Shown one piece after another: positions 22,745-34,505 of a stretch of 64,000 nt of DNA. Both the position numbers and the translations under genes were made by a program. The stretch is from the NCBI GenBank assembly GCA_021613335.1, contig JAJTWR010000446.1, forward strand, positions 62,001 to 126,000, in the 5' to 3' direction. Position 1 is the first letter of the stretch, and each line of letters starts with the position of its first letter. The stretch comes from Whitmania pigra. Its lineage: Eukaryota; Annelida; Clitellata; Hirudinida; Haemopidae. The notes under the pieces are model-generated. The model had not been told where the DNA came from, ran no database searches, and saw only the letters and a list, made by a program, of their open reading frames with translations.

Positions 22745-25700
22745 TCAAGCCATGTCGTGTTCCAGAACAACGGATGGATCTAGGGTTGAGTAGCTCTGAG
22801 ACACGGCATGAAGATTCATATTGTTAAAGTCCTTACATCCAGCAATGTTATTCACATCGGATTGGACGTTACCAGGATATAATTGAAAATTGTCAAACGT
22901 CTTTGTGAGACGACCAATGTTAAGAGGTGAAGAATATGACATGGGGTCTTTGTATTGATTATTGTGCGCAATTTTCTGAATCTGTCGTTATTATTAATAT
23001 TATTATTAATTATGTAGGTATTAAATTACATTATATATTGATATCACAAATTAATTATCTTATGATAAATAAATATTTTTGAACCTTCACAGGTCTTTGC
23101 AGCAAATCATTTGTCAACCAATTTTCAGACGATGATGAAATAATGCTGCTTTGTGTTCCATATGAGTGGTCATAGTCAAAGCTGAATTTTTGAGAAGAAC
23201 TGATTCCATAAGAAGGGAGAAAGGTCAGTAAGGAATTTGAAGGCAATTCAGACAATAATCTAGCGGAATTTCTTCTAATATTTTGATTTGAGTGCCGCTG
23301 GAGCTATTCAAAAAAAAAAAAAACTATTATGAGATATTTTTCTATTTTTAATAGCAGCAAATCAACTTCTTACATCATTCAAAATCTGAACAAATTGGTT
23401 TAAACCACAAAGAGTTACTTTAACTTGGGGATCATTTGACATTGCGCTAAGGGCACGAATGCCAGCCTCCATGACTTTTTCCATTTCTTTATTTTCCAAA
23501 TGAATAGCTCTAACGTATGGCTGAATTTATGTTATAAAAATAAAAAATTCAAATATTACAAATTTATTCTAAGAAATTCTTTAAGTCTTGTTTTGGAATA
23601 CAAGACAAATTTCTGGTTCATGGCCACGATATTAATTAAAACGTGTGCAACAACAACTATTGCAAAAAGTGGTTATTAATGCAGATAAACATTTCTAGGA
23701 ATCTTTAAATAATAACTTTAAGAACATCTCTAAATGCTAACTTTTTGTGCATCTTGATAAACGTTCATGAGGACTTGTACCATCGCTTGGGCTGCATGAT
23801 GCTCCCTTAGTAAAATTTTATTTCCAGGGCAGATAGAAAGATTTCTTATCAGGTCCAAGGTAGCTTTTGTAAGGGACCTGCTGTTGGATGATTCAAGGAA
23901 ACTTATCACCAACGGAAGACCTCTGCTAGTTCGAATATCACTCCTTACAGATTCTTCTTTTGGATGTCGACTTGTCAAATGACAGAGAGTACGTATCTGC
24001 AATATTTGAAAATATCTAAATATTAAAGAACAATTTATCTCCCAATTAAAAAAAAAGTGACTAACGATTGGCTCCGTTACCACATCTTTATCAAAACATT
24101 TAGCAATCACATTTAGCAAAGCCTGAACTCCGCGATTCTCATAAACCGATATCTTATTAATTTGGTTATTGCCAGTAAAATTGGCCAAAATTTCAGCCGC
24201 ACATGCCAGAATTCCCTCATCATTTACGGCTAGGAATTTGACCACATATTCTATAACATGTTCCGTTGATTCCTGCTATGGTAACGTATGTTTGTTAAGA
24301 ATATATATTTTATATGGTACAAGTTTGCCAAATTTTGCTAACAGCTTGGCTTGTTGAATCTGAAATATTTCTCAATGTCCAGAGAACATTTCGCATTATT
24401 TTTTGACAGGAACTGCCTAAATGCTGTGCCAAGGCTGATATTCCACCTTGAAAGAAATCGTTTAAAAATTGATTTTATGTTACATGTATAAAATATTGCT
24501 AACATTTATGCTTTTTATATAAGAAAATAACGTTTTACCAGCAGCAACAATTGACAACCGTGCTTGTTTGCATGTATGAGACATGCGTCTGATAACTGAC
24601 GTGGTGAGCCGCAACAGCTTTACATTGGTAAATGTTTTCATGATCCTAATTAACACACCGAGACCTCCACTTGATATAATATTATTCTTTAACGAAAATT
24701 ACGTAAATTAGAATATTACTTTTTATCAATATATTCCTTTTAGAGATGTAAGTTATTAAATATTAACCTTAACTTCCTCTCTTCTCGAGATCAGTAATGA
24801 TCTCAGACAATCCATAATAAAGACCGACAATTTGACGTTATCTCCTCGGAGGAGGATTAGAAATTTGTTAATACCTCTTCCCTCCAAAATTTCTGCTTCT
24901 GAACCCGCCTGGTGTAGCAGTATAGAATGAAGGACAGCAGACGCAGCATTTCGTGCATTTTCAACATTGGAACTGAAACAATATAAATATTTCATTTCGG
25001 AACAATTCACTGATTGTTTTAACCAATAAGTAATAAATAATTATTTAATAAATTAATATTTAAATTACCTTAATAACTTTATGAGAGTCGGTATGACACG
25101 AGCTTCGAATAAAGCTTTTACGCCTTGTCTTTCCTGCTTGCCATCAGTCAGATTGTACAGAGTTCCAGAAAGGGTTTCCAACAAAATTGGATCTGATGTG
25201 ATGTTAATTTTGTGGATGATCGATTCCACAAAATGGGGACTTTTGATGATGGAAAGCCTTACCACTTCTTCCTTTTTAGAGGCCGTTTTTAACGCGGCTG
25301 CAGCCGCCATCGCCTCATTATCATTTTCACTGTGAAGCATTCGGACTAACTTTGTTAGCATTTTTTCAAATTTATTAATCTGAAAGTAAAAAAAACATTT
25401 AGTGCAAAAAGTATTAACAAAATAAAACTAATAAGAAATAAAAATGCTAAAAATGCTTACCACTTCTTCATTTTTAGAGGCCGTTTTTAAATCGGCTGCA
25501 GCCGCTATCGCCTCATCATCATTTTCACTGTGAAGCATTGGGACTAACTTTATTAGCATTTTTTCAACTTTATTAATCTGAAAGTAAAAAAAACATTTAG
25601 TGCAAAAAGTATTAACAAAATAAAACTGATAAAAAATAAAAATGCTTAAAAATGAGGGCTAGATGTGGGGAAAAGCATACCTCAAAATTACTTCCGCAAT

Positions 25701-26881
25701 CTACAATGGTAAATATAATATAGTATTTGATGCATAGTATGATGACGATTAACTTATTAGTTAATATTTTAATTTACCATATCCGCCAGTTGACGCAATA
25801 TCCTCAGGGCTGTTAAAAGAAAACTTGGATATTGAAGTCGCAGTTGTTGGAGTTTCTGTCCCACTTGAACAAGTCAAGCTGTACTGAGTGTCTTCAGAGG
25901 GAGATATGGAAAGATTTTTCTGGAAGTTACTATCAACGCCTTGATAAAATTGTGCTGAAATTACAAATTGATAAGTTCTTTATTCATTGGGCACAGTTCT
26001 ATCAAATGTTTTAGTTTAAAGTTAATTCTTAATCTAATAAATATGTCAAGCTTTAAATAAATACCAAAATATGAAAGTTGCAAAATACCTTTATTTGATG
26101 GTGAAATTTGATTGCTGAACTGTTGTGTTGGTGTATGCATTTGCATACCCGACAAGGACATGTTGGTTTGGTAGCTGGGGATTTGATGGTGATTACCTTG
26201 ATTAAAGCCTTGCTTTCCACCAAATATTTGGTAAGTTTGAACTGTGATATATGGTTTTAAATATTTTAAATGGTTACAAACAAATGAAATGTTTAACATA
26301 ATGCTCTTTCCTTTGTTTACATTTACTATAATAAATTCAGAAATTAAATTTTTACAGATAGATAATAATATTTTATCTAGCTTATTAAATACATTAGCAA
26401 TGGTTTATTCATCACTAGGACATTTATTCAATTCTTAAACTAACGTTAAACTAATTACCTTTATTAAGAGGATGAGAGGTGTAAGAATCCCTGAAGGGTT
26501 GCATGGTTCCCGATATGGCATCAAATCCAGAATAATTGGCAACATGTTGCGGATAAGAGGTGTAAGTCTCTGGACCGTAACAATTTGTTGATTGCGCGTA
26601 AGCTGGATAAAAATTTAGATTTATTAAATTAAATGAATTATCCAATGAGAACAAAAACTTAACTTACAGCCATTATGTAGGTCTTGAAAGGCTATAGATT
26701 CTAAAATGGTAGAGTTGGGAAGGTAAGCTTGTTGTTGGGGCGCTTGGAAACAAACATTGCCATCAAAAGTAGATGAAACGCTGGCGTTTTTATCGAACTG
26801 ATACTGGTTTTGTTGAAACGCCATCGTATTATATGCAGTTGACAGGTTAACAGAGTTGTAGTACTGATTGTAATCTGTCAT
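22745..26881 (-). CDS. Divergent beta-catenin / armadillo-repeat protein
   Basis: Fifteen coding exons on the minus strand, all in phase: 26668-26881, 26459-26602, 26089-26241, 25778-25954, 25681-25700, 25461-25577, 25069-25379, 24768-24972, 24539-24686, 24343-24446, 24066-24272, 23742-23996, 23374-23520, 23091-23303, 22745-22975; about 881 residues. Armadillo repeats match beta-catenin in order: LYNLTDGKQERQGVKALFEA, VLHSILLHQAGSEAE, ISSGGLGVLIRIMKTFTN, QKIMRNVLWTLRNISD, CAAEILANFTGNNQINK, LCHLTSRHPKEE and LDLIRNLSICPGNKILLREH. The roughly 240-residue N-terminus is rich in Gln, Asn, Tyr and Ser, and I see no DSGxxS destruction motif. The C-terminus lacks the usual DTDL-type end and stops at LEHDMA. 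A minus-strand AATAAA is near 22661. Beta-catenin serves in cadherin adhesion and Wnt signalling; which role this copy keeps is unknown. Confidence 0.88.
25261..25656. repeat. 198-bp tandem duplication spanning part of an exon and its intron
   Basis: Two head-to-tail units (25261-25458 and 25459-25656) are about 95% identical by eye. Each holds the first 117 nt of a beta-catenin exon plus its acceptor and about 80 bp of the preceding intron. In the original copy the exon runs on through GTGGTAAGG. In the duplicate the same GTAAG word becomes the donor (GTG followed by gtaagc). The result is an extra in-frame 39-residue exon followed by a new intron. Confidence 0.9.
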
Positions 26882-28479
26882 GACGAGAGCTAAGACAAAA
26901 TTGTTGTTAATGTTAAGTGATTTCCGATAATGCTATTGTGTTTAAATTAAAAATCTAGTGAATAATTTCAATATTTATGAAAATTTCTATAATGTGTTTA
27001 AAAGGTGTCAAGCGATCAATTTTATTTATCTAAATAGAAAGTGCACAATGAACTTAATAGAATGTAATGGCACTAAAACAATGCAAAACAATTTTGAGTG
27101 CGATAATGGACGAGCCGAGACCAATCTAAGTGCGATAACAAAAAATGGATTTAATAAAATATAGAACAAGGTTGTAAAAGAAGTTGTAAGGTCAAAATTG
27201 TAGGAAAAATAAATTCAACCGATATTGAAAAGTATGCGATATCGAGGCATGTTGTTGTAATGCATAACAAATTAAGTTGCAAATGTAAATCATAAAAGTC
27301 ATACAAAACTCAACCGTCACAAGCGGTTTAAGTCGTAGAAAAGGCAGCAGATCGACTACGTCGAAGAAAGCCAATAATTTTAGAAAACTCCAAAAATCAT
27401 GGTGTATTTAGGAAGCGCTTCAGAACTTACGTTGCCCACGGAAAGACATTTAAGTAAAGACTCTCAAAGTGTCTGTGAGGTCATAAGAAAATATTGCAAA
27501 GCTACACTAACAAAAGAATATTGTACACACGTTTATAACAATTATTTTAAAAAACCTACGCAACACTTATTTGAAATAAATAAAAGCCGTTATTTAATAT
27601 TTGTTACACATGGTTACTAATTCGACAGAATGAATAAAAGCATAATAAAACCGAATTATGAGACAACTTGGTTGTTACGATTCGTTTGCTTTTGGCGATT
27701 TTCAGTTCTAACTTATCTCCTTTACAAGAATTAATGGAAGATGCAAGAGCTTGGCAAAATATACGCATCATATATCTTGATCATCAAATTTTGAAATAAA
27801 AAGTTAAAGTAGCATGTAGCGTACCGGAAAAATCCGACAGTAAAAATAAGCAAAAATGATTTATAAAAATTATTAAAACGTAACAATGTCCAATTTCTAC
27901 TCTAATGACTAGGATAATTTTTGTCTTATTAAATTTTTTGTTAAGGTTGGCACTAATTTATTATCTTTGGTTCAATGGTTGCCAGCTTGAATGTTAGCAT
28001 TGGTTCTTAGAGGAAAAGTTTTTTAAATTATCAGAAAATTTTTTTGTGGACAAATTACTTATCGAAAAAGAGTTTCGAGATTTCAAAGACAAACTACAAA
28101 GAAAAGTAATGGATAATACTATTAATGTAACAAGGTTTTTACCTTCTACATTGAAAAAAATGTACACTGCCTATTATCACAGCTGACTGTAAAAGGGGAT
28201 TTTCACCAATAGAACAACTGCTCAGACATAAGAAATCAAGTTGCAATTAAACCCGTAAGTATCCTATCATCTTTGATGATTATTATTTTTTAAGGACCAT
28301 AGCCGCATATGTTTAAACCATTTGAATATTTTAAGAGCTGATTATCTGAAGGGAGATGGTCAAATAATTGCGAAGTGAAGTTAGAAAAAGTTTTTACTGA
28401 GGAGAAATAATCTTGGAAACTATTGCAACTTTTGTTGAAAGAATAAGTTTTAGAAAAATTATGTGTTTTCGTTGTTCAT
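26882..28479. other. Upstream region of the beta-catenin-like gene; no gene supported
   Basis: Open frames at 26958-27164 and 27399-27620 are short and without family signal. The promoter of the minus-strand gene should lie near 26900-27100, but no core motif is evident. Confidence 0.35.
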
Positions 28480-29055
28480 TGGCCACTAACTAAATACGAA
28501 AGTCGAAACCGGTTATGTCGCCTGCCAAAAAGCGTCGAGATAACCGAAGATCGAGAAAACCAAAAATATGGCGACTGTATATTAACATGTGCTTGCAATT
28601 TCTTGTACATAAATGTGCTTGCACATAATGTGATTTAATAAGTGAAAGTGCAAATGCACATAAAGATGTTTTTTTTTACACAACAGCAATTGATATTTGA
28701 TATTGATATTAATAAACATAAGAATGTTTGATAATAGCAAAAAACATCTATCAAATAAATGGGGGCATAAATGAATCGACATCACGATGAGAAAATGTTA
28801 CGACAAAGTAGGAATTTGGCGGTTCCAATTTAAAGTCGGCGATTAGTCATGGAGGTCGAGATAACTAATGTAAAGTGGCCATTTTTAATTTTGGCCCTCT
28901 TTTGTGCTCGAGATATTAGGGTTCGGCGACATAAAAGCACCGAAAGTAAAACGATTAGAAAAATAAGGAATTTTGCGGTTCCACTTCAAAAACGTCGTAT
29001 TAAGGTTGGCGAGTTAACCTAGGTCGATATAAGTGGGTTCAACTGTACCTTATTA
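28480..29055. mobile_element. Possible pogo/Tigger-like relic
   Basis: The right end, read inward, begins TACAGTTGAACCCACTTATA and continues with CGACCTAGGTTAACTCGCC. The left part has GTCGAGATAACCGAAGATCG, and GTCGAGATAAC recurs near 28857. Such GTCGAGATAAC words and GTTGAACC ends are typical of pogo-group Tc1/mariner elements. No transposase frame survives and the left terminus is not clear. Confidence 0.4.
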
Positions 29056-29059
29056 GACA

Positions 29060-30060
29060 AATTATTATTATTATCTGTTTTATTACAAAATAAAGCTATT
29101 AAATAAAAGCAACAACAAATGAACAAATTAAAAAGAAATTACGTATGCAAATGAATTAAAAATGCCAGCGGATGTTAATAGGAAGTTTTACGGACTTTCC
29201 AAAAAGTACTAGTTTTGAGAGTTCTTGTTTCTCAAGTTAGAGTTCCGTTTGTATAATTTTCTACTTTAACCAATGCTGAAATGCTGAAAGTAACATGAAC
29301 CTTTCTTGCTTTACATCTCGAGTTTTCTAGAGACCAGTTTAATAATTCCAGCTGCTCATCAGTTATCCTTTGCAGTCGTAATAACTAATACCAATCTTTC
29401 ATTTTTTTGCATATTAAACCACCAAAATGGATTTCAAGTAAAGCACTTCAGAATTCTTACATTTACAATTAAAAGCTAGTTGTTTTTAAACAGATTTGTT
29501 AATAGAAAATAAATGGTAACATCAAAATTTGGATCGAAGGCGATGCATTAAACGTTCATAGGATTGGCGATGACTTCGAGAAAAAGTCTAGAAAGATTGT
29601 AAAGATGACGAGTGGAAAATAGGGTTACGTTTAAAGTACACCTTGTTCAAATACAAAAATAATTTTGGTTACCTCAAAAAATAAATAAATATTTTTTAAA
29701 AGTAAATTCAATTCTTTTTCGCAATTTGCCATAAAGCAATACGATTAATGTAACAACAGCAGAATGTTCATCTCAGCCACATTGAATCATTAAAATTGTG
29801 AGTTCATAGATTGCTCAATTTCAAATTAAAAAACTTTTACTAAGTAAATAGTGCGCATTAATACTTATAATATTATTAATAATAACTATTTCATATGATA
29901 ATTTTAAGACAAATCTTAATATCACGTATATGTTTACAATATTGCTAGGGTGTACAAAACAGTCGATAACATTTAATCAAGAACATGCAACCAAGCAGAC
30001 CTTTTCATTGAATTTTTCGTTTCAGACTATGTTGAATAGCCTTGTTGTTTAAATTATTGT
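29060..30060. other. Intergenic; nothing recognised
   Basis: A+T-rich sequence with no open frame above 60 codons and no clear repeat, leading into the long (ATT)n array. Confidence 0.4.
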
Positions 30061-30068
30061 GTTATTCA

Positions 30069-30942
<874 letters not shown>

Positions 30943-31050
30943 CCGGGTGCTTTAAGGAGTAACAGTGGGCGGTGATAACATAATGATTCACTTAAAAAGT
31001 CGTTTCGTTGGCAATTTAATTCAACTAGAGTTCTAAAGTTGTCAGCTATT

Positions 31051-32895
31051 ATGAAGAACTTTGTAATTTTCATTGTCTTAATCTTTTTTGGAGTGTTTAC
31101 TCAGGCCAAAGGTAATTTTTTAAGAAAACTATGAGTGATTAAGTATATTAAACATTAAGTATATTTTTAGATTGAACTTGTGATTTTCATCTGATAAATA
31201 AATTCCAAAATAAATATGGGTCTATCAGTGACGAAAGGCTGTCAACAAATATTGTGTTGACGACAATGTGTTGGTTAAGTTGTATTATGACCCTCGGAAA
31301 TGAAACATCATTCCATTCAAATAATAGATAAAAAGAATTGTGAAATTTTTAATGCATTGAATTTTTTAAACAAATCTTTTTAACTGCAAAATAACGGTTT
31401 TAAATAGCTAGATTTGCATTTTAATTCATTCAACAAAAAACCAATTTTTTCAAAATTATTGTCATGACTCAATGTGACTCTTATAAAGTCATGGAGTTCT
31501 TTTAATACCAGAAAATCTCAAATTGTTCGCTTTCTCACTGCAATTGTTCACTATAGTTATTTTTCCCTAACTGCTTCATTAAGGTCACATATTGCCAATA
31601 TAAATTCAAAATCACAGAAGTGAAGTAAATAATTTTAATCGAAAAGTCAAACTCAATGTGATTACAGTGACCTGTCCAGACATAGCCTGCATATTGGGTG
31701 GTGGTGATGGCTGCATCAACACTGCAGAGATTGACGAAAATGGTTGCACCAGATGTGTCTGCAAACCATTTCCAGGTTTTCAAGCTTTTGCCTTTCGGCG
31801 CTAAAATGCTATTTTATTAACTTAATATATCTTAAATGTAATGAAATGAGATGGTTTGGGATTCAAGCAAGTTCTAGCAACATTTCGCAATGAATGTAAT
31901 GGACGGACAACACTAAAATAGTCTCCATGACTTATTTCAGCGTGTCCTGACCTGATATGTCCAGCTATTTATTGTGAATATGGAAAAGAGGTTGTTGATG
32001 GCTGTGAAACGTGCCGATGTAAACCAGCTCAGGATGATTTTTTATTACTATTATTGTTTCGGACAAATGGTCAAATTATTCATTGATTTAAATGATTGAT
32101 TAATAGTTAATAATTATTAATTATTAGCTAATAATTATATATGTGAAATTAGACAAAAACTAATTTATTTAGATTAGAACGACTAAATTTTGAAGATAAT
32201 GTATGAACAACATTTACATCAATATGATATATGAATAATTTAATTTCATTAAAGAATGTCCCCTTCTGAATTGTAATACTGCATGTTTGTATGGCAATGT
32301 GATTGACAAAACGGGCTGCAAGACATGCGAATGTACCAATCCTTGTAAGGTATGGTTGCAAATATTACCGACTGAAGTCCTAATTAAATATTTGCAATAA
32401 TTTTTATGTTTTCCACATTTTCAGGATGTCTTGTGTCTAGCCCCTCAGGTCTGCGTTCCAGACTCCAATGCTCCAGAAAAATATAGATGTTTTTCACAAG
32501 ATACTCAATGTGGGCAAATTCTATTATAAATTGAATAATGAGAAAAGTTAATTCTTAAATCCAACAAGTTGTAGTTACATAGTTATTTAATTATTTTACT
32601 TATTATAAATATAACTAATTATTTCATTGTTTTGAACTGCAGTTAAATAAATTTTCACTTAAATAAAAATCTGTAGGCAGGTTTTATGAGATAATCCATA
32701 CTTTATTATGCTCTTTCAACCTTTTTTAATTTCAAAGGTTGTCCAAAAGTCAAACCACCTCTGAATTGTTCAGTTCAAAATGTTTGTCAGAATTGCTTCT
32801 TGGACTGTTCAACAATGAAATGTGCCTCCGGATATTCATGCTGTCCGGATTGGGACGGATGTCATTCATGCGTGAAGTCAGTGCACTGCTTTTGA
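31051..32895 (+). CDS. Secreted antistasin-like cysteine-rich protein, gene A
   Basis: Exons 31051-31111 (signal peptide MKNFVIFIVLIFFGVFTQAK), 31668-31775, 31941-32069 or longer, 32255-32349, 32425-32509, 32738-32895. Antistasin domains follow: CPDIACILGGGDGCINTAEI then GCTRCVC; CPDLICPAIYCEYGKEVVDG then CETCRC; a third CPLLNCNTACLYG domain; then a cysteine-rich tail with SCCPDWDGCHSCVKS. Antistasin domains are small disulphide folds that inhibit serine proteases such as factor Xa; the target here is unknown. The exon 3 donor present in gene B (CCAG followed by gtttcg) is destroyed by a small deletion. Either a cryptic donor at 32070 (gtcaaa) restores phase, giving about 211 residues, or translation stops at 32084-32086 with two domains (about 104 residues). 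A TTAAAAAG box lies 59 bp before the ATG, and a poly(A) signal is at 32919. Confidence 0.82.
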
Positions 32896-34505
32896 GAAGC
32901 ACATGCATTCAACATAAAAATAAAGATTTGTCTGAGTGGCACGATGTGACTTTATTTTGTGTTAAATAACTTTAATGAAATGGTTAATAAAATTGAACAT
33001 GAATTGTTTTAAAAACATTTTCATTACGTGATTTTATATAAAATAAACTGCATTATCGTCAAGAATTTTTTTGGCAAGAGGCTGGCTTTGAGTGTCCTCA
33101 AAAATATAAAAAAAATCAAAGATTCAGTCGATAAAGGCTTTGTTATTTAATTTCGTTTACGTATTTGGAGAATTTATGGAGAAAGATGCAGATCGAGGTC
33201 TTTGAAATATTCAAAAAGCTATGTCCCTGAAAGTAATCGATTTTCAAATCAGAATTTTTTTTAATATACAAATTATTTGTGACATTTGCAATTGACACAA
33301 ATTTCTGTGCTAGTATATTAATGAAAAGGTCTGTGAAACTTATTTGAAGCTTGGCTGCTTACTAAAACATTACATTACTTAGAAATGTAAGTTAATAATA
33401 AATAAAGTGATTAAAAATGTCTTACGTGATCGTCATTTTACCAATCATACTTTCTGTCAATAACGTGGGCATTGTACATATTTATGATATTACGACCCAT
33501 TTTGGAACTGTAATTATGTTTGGACGTCATTGCTCATGGGGAGATTTCAAATATTATTCACCATTGTTAAACTTGTCATCGGTTAACAAAGTTTATTGTT
33601 AAGATAAATATTACATTCAGTCTACAACAACAACAACGTGCAAATCCGTAACGCATCAGTGGTCACCCAGTTAAACGATTGTAAATAACAAATCATAAAA
33701 GATGATTCAGTCTGCTAATGTCAGTCATCATATAACTGGATGATCTCCTCATCATTTAGTTTATTTTTTTGTTTCAAACTGCTTCCGTTCAAAACCACTG
33801 CAACTAGAAAAGCACATCAAGGTAGACTGCTTTGAACAGGTGTGAAATAGATAAAAGCGGGTTTTCTGATTGGTTCACACCTGTAAAATAAACTCTCACC
33901 TACGTAAGACCTCATCGACGAAGAACGGATTGTTTGAAAATATTACGAAGTCGCGTGAAAATATTCCTTGAAATCAGCAAATAATTGTATCATAAGATTG
34001 GTTACAATGGTAAATGAAATTAGACTTGTGCTTGTATACATCAAAACATAACAACCACATTACTCTTGTTTATAATAACTAGTTAATTGTTGATTTATTA
34101 ATTATATTTAAACTGTAATTTTTTAATATTTGTTGTGTTAATTATTATTAAAATTGTATGGTAATTAAATTTAAAATGACTTAGTACTAATCATCATAAA
34201 TTGCATTATAATGCTTTAGAACTTCGTATTGAATCAAGACTATTAACAATTGACTTTAAGTGTTTCCAAAGTAAAAAATAAAATAAAAATACTTTTAAGA
34301 ACAACATTACTCATCAGTTTGAAAGGTTACATTCACGTTGATTGAATTGATTGCATGAATCAATCAAATGCCGACCTTCGTATCAGGTGGTGCGAGAAGT
34401 TGAAATCGTGATGATAATGATGATGTTGTTGATGATTAATTGAGGTTTGAATTTAAATAGGAAGCAATCGGCTCAGTTCTTCAGTTCAGCGTTTTAGGTT
34501 GCATC
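32896..34505. other. Spacer between the antistasin-like genes
   Basis: No gene seen; the 61-codon frame at 33417-33602 has no support. A TATA-like TTTAAATAG at 34452 followed by initiator-like TCAGTT words (34473-34486) sits 54 bp before the gene B start, mirroring the spacing in gene A. Confidence 0.4.

Noticed and set aside
22581..22748. N-terminal extension of the retrotransposon frame into the beta-catenin 3' UTR
   Set aside because: The frame happens to stay open through an ATT tract; conserved element sequence begins only near 22575.
27399..27620. 73-residue plus-strand frame
   Set aside because: No similarity, no flanking exons, and it lies in a region with transposon-like debris.
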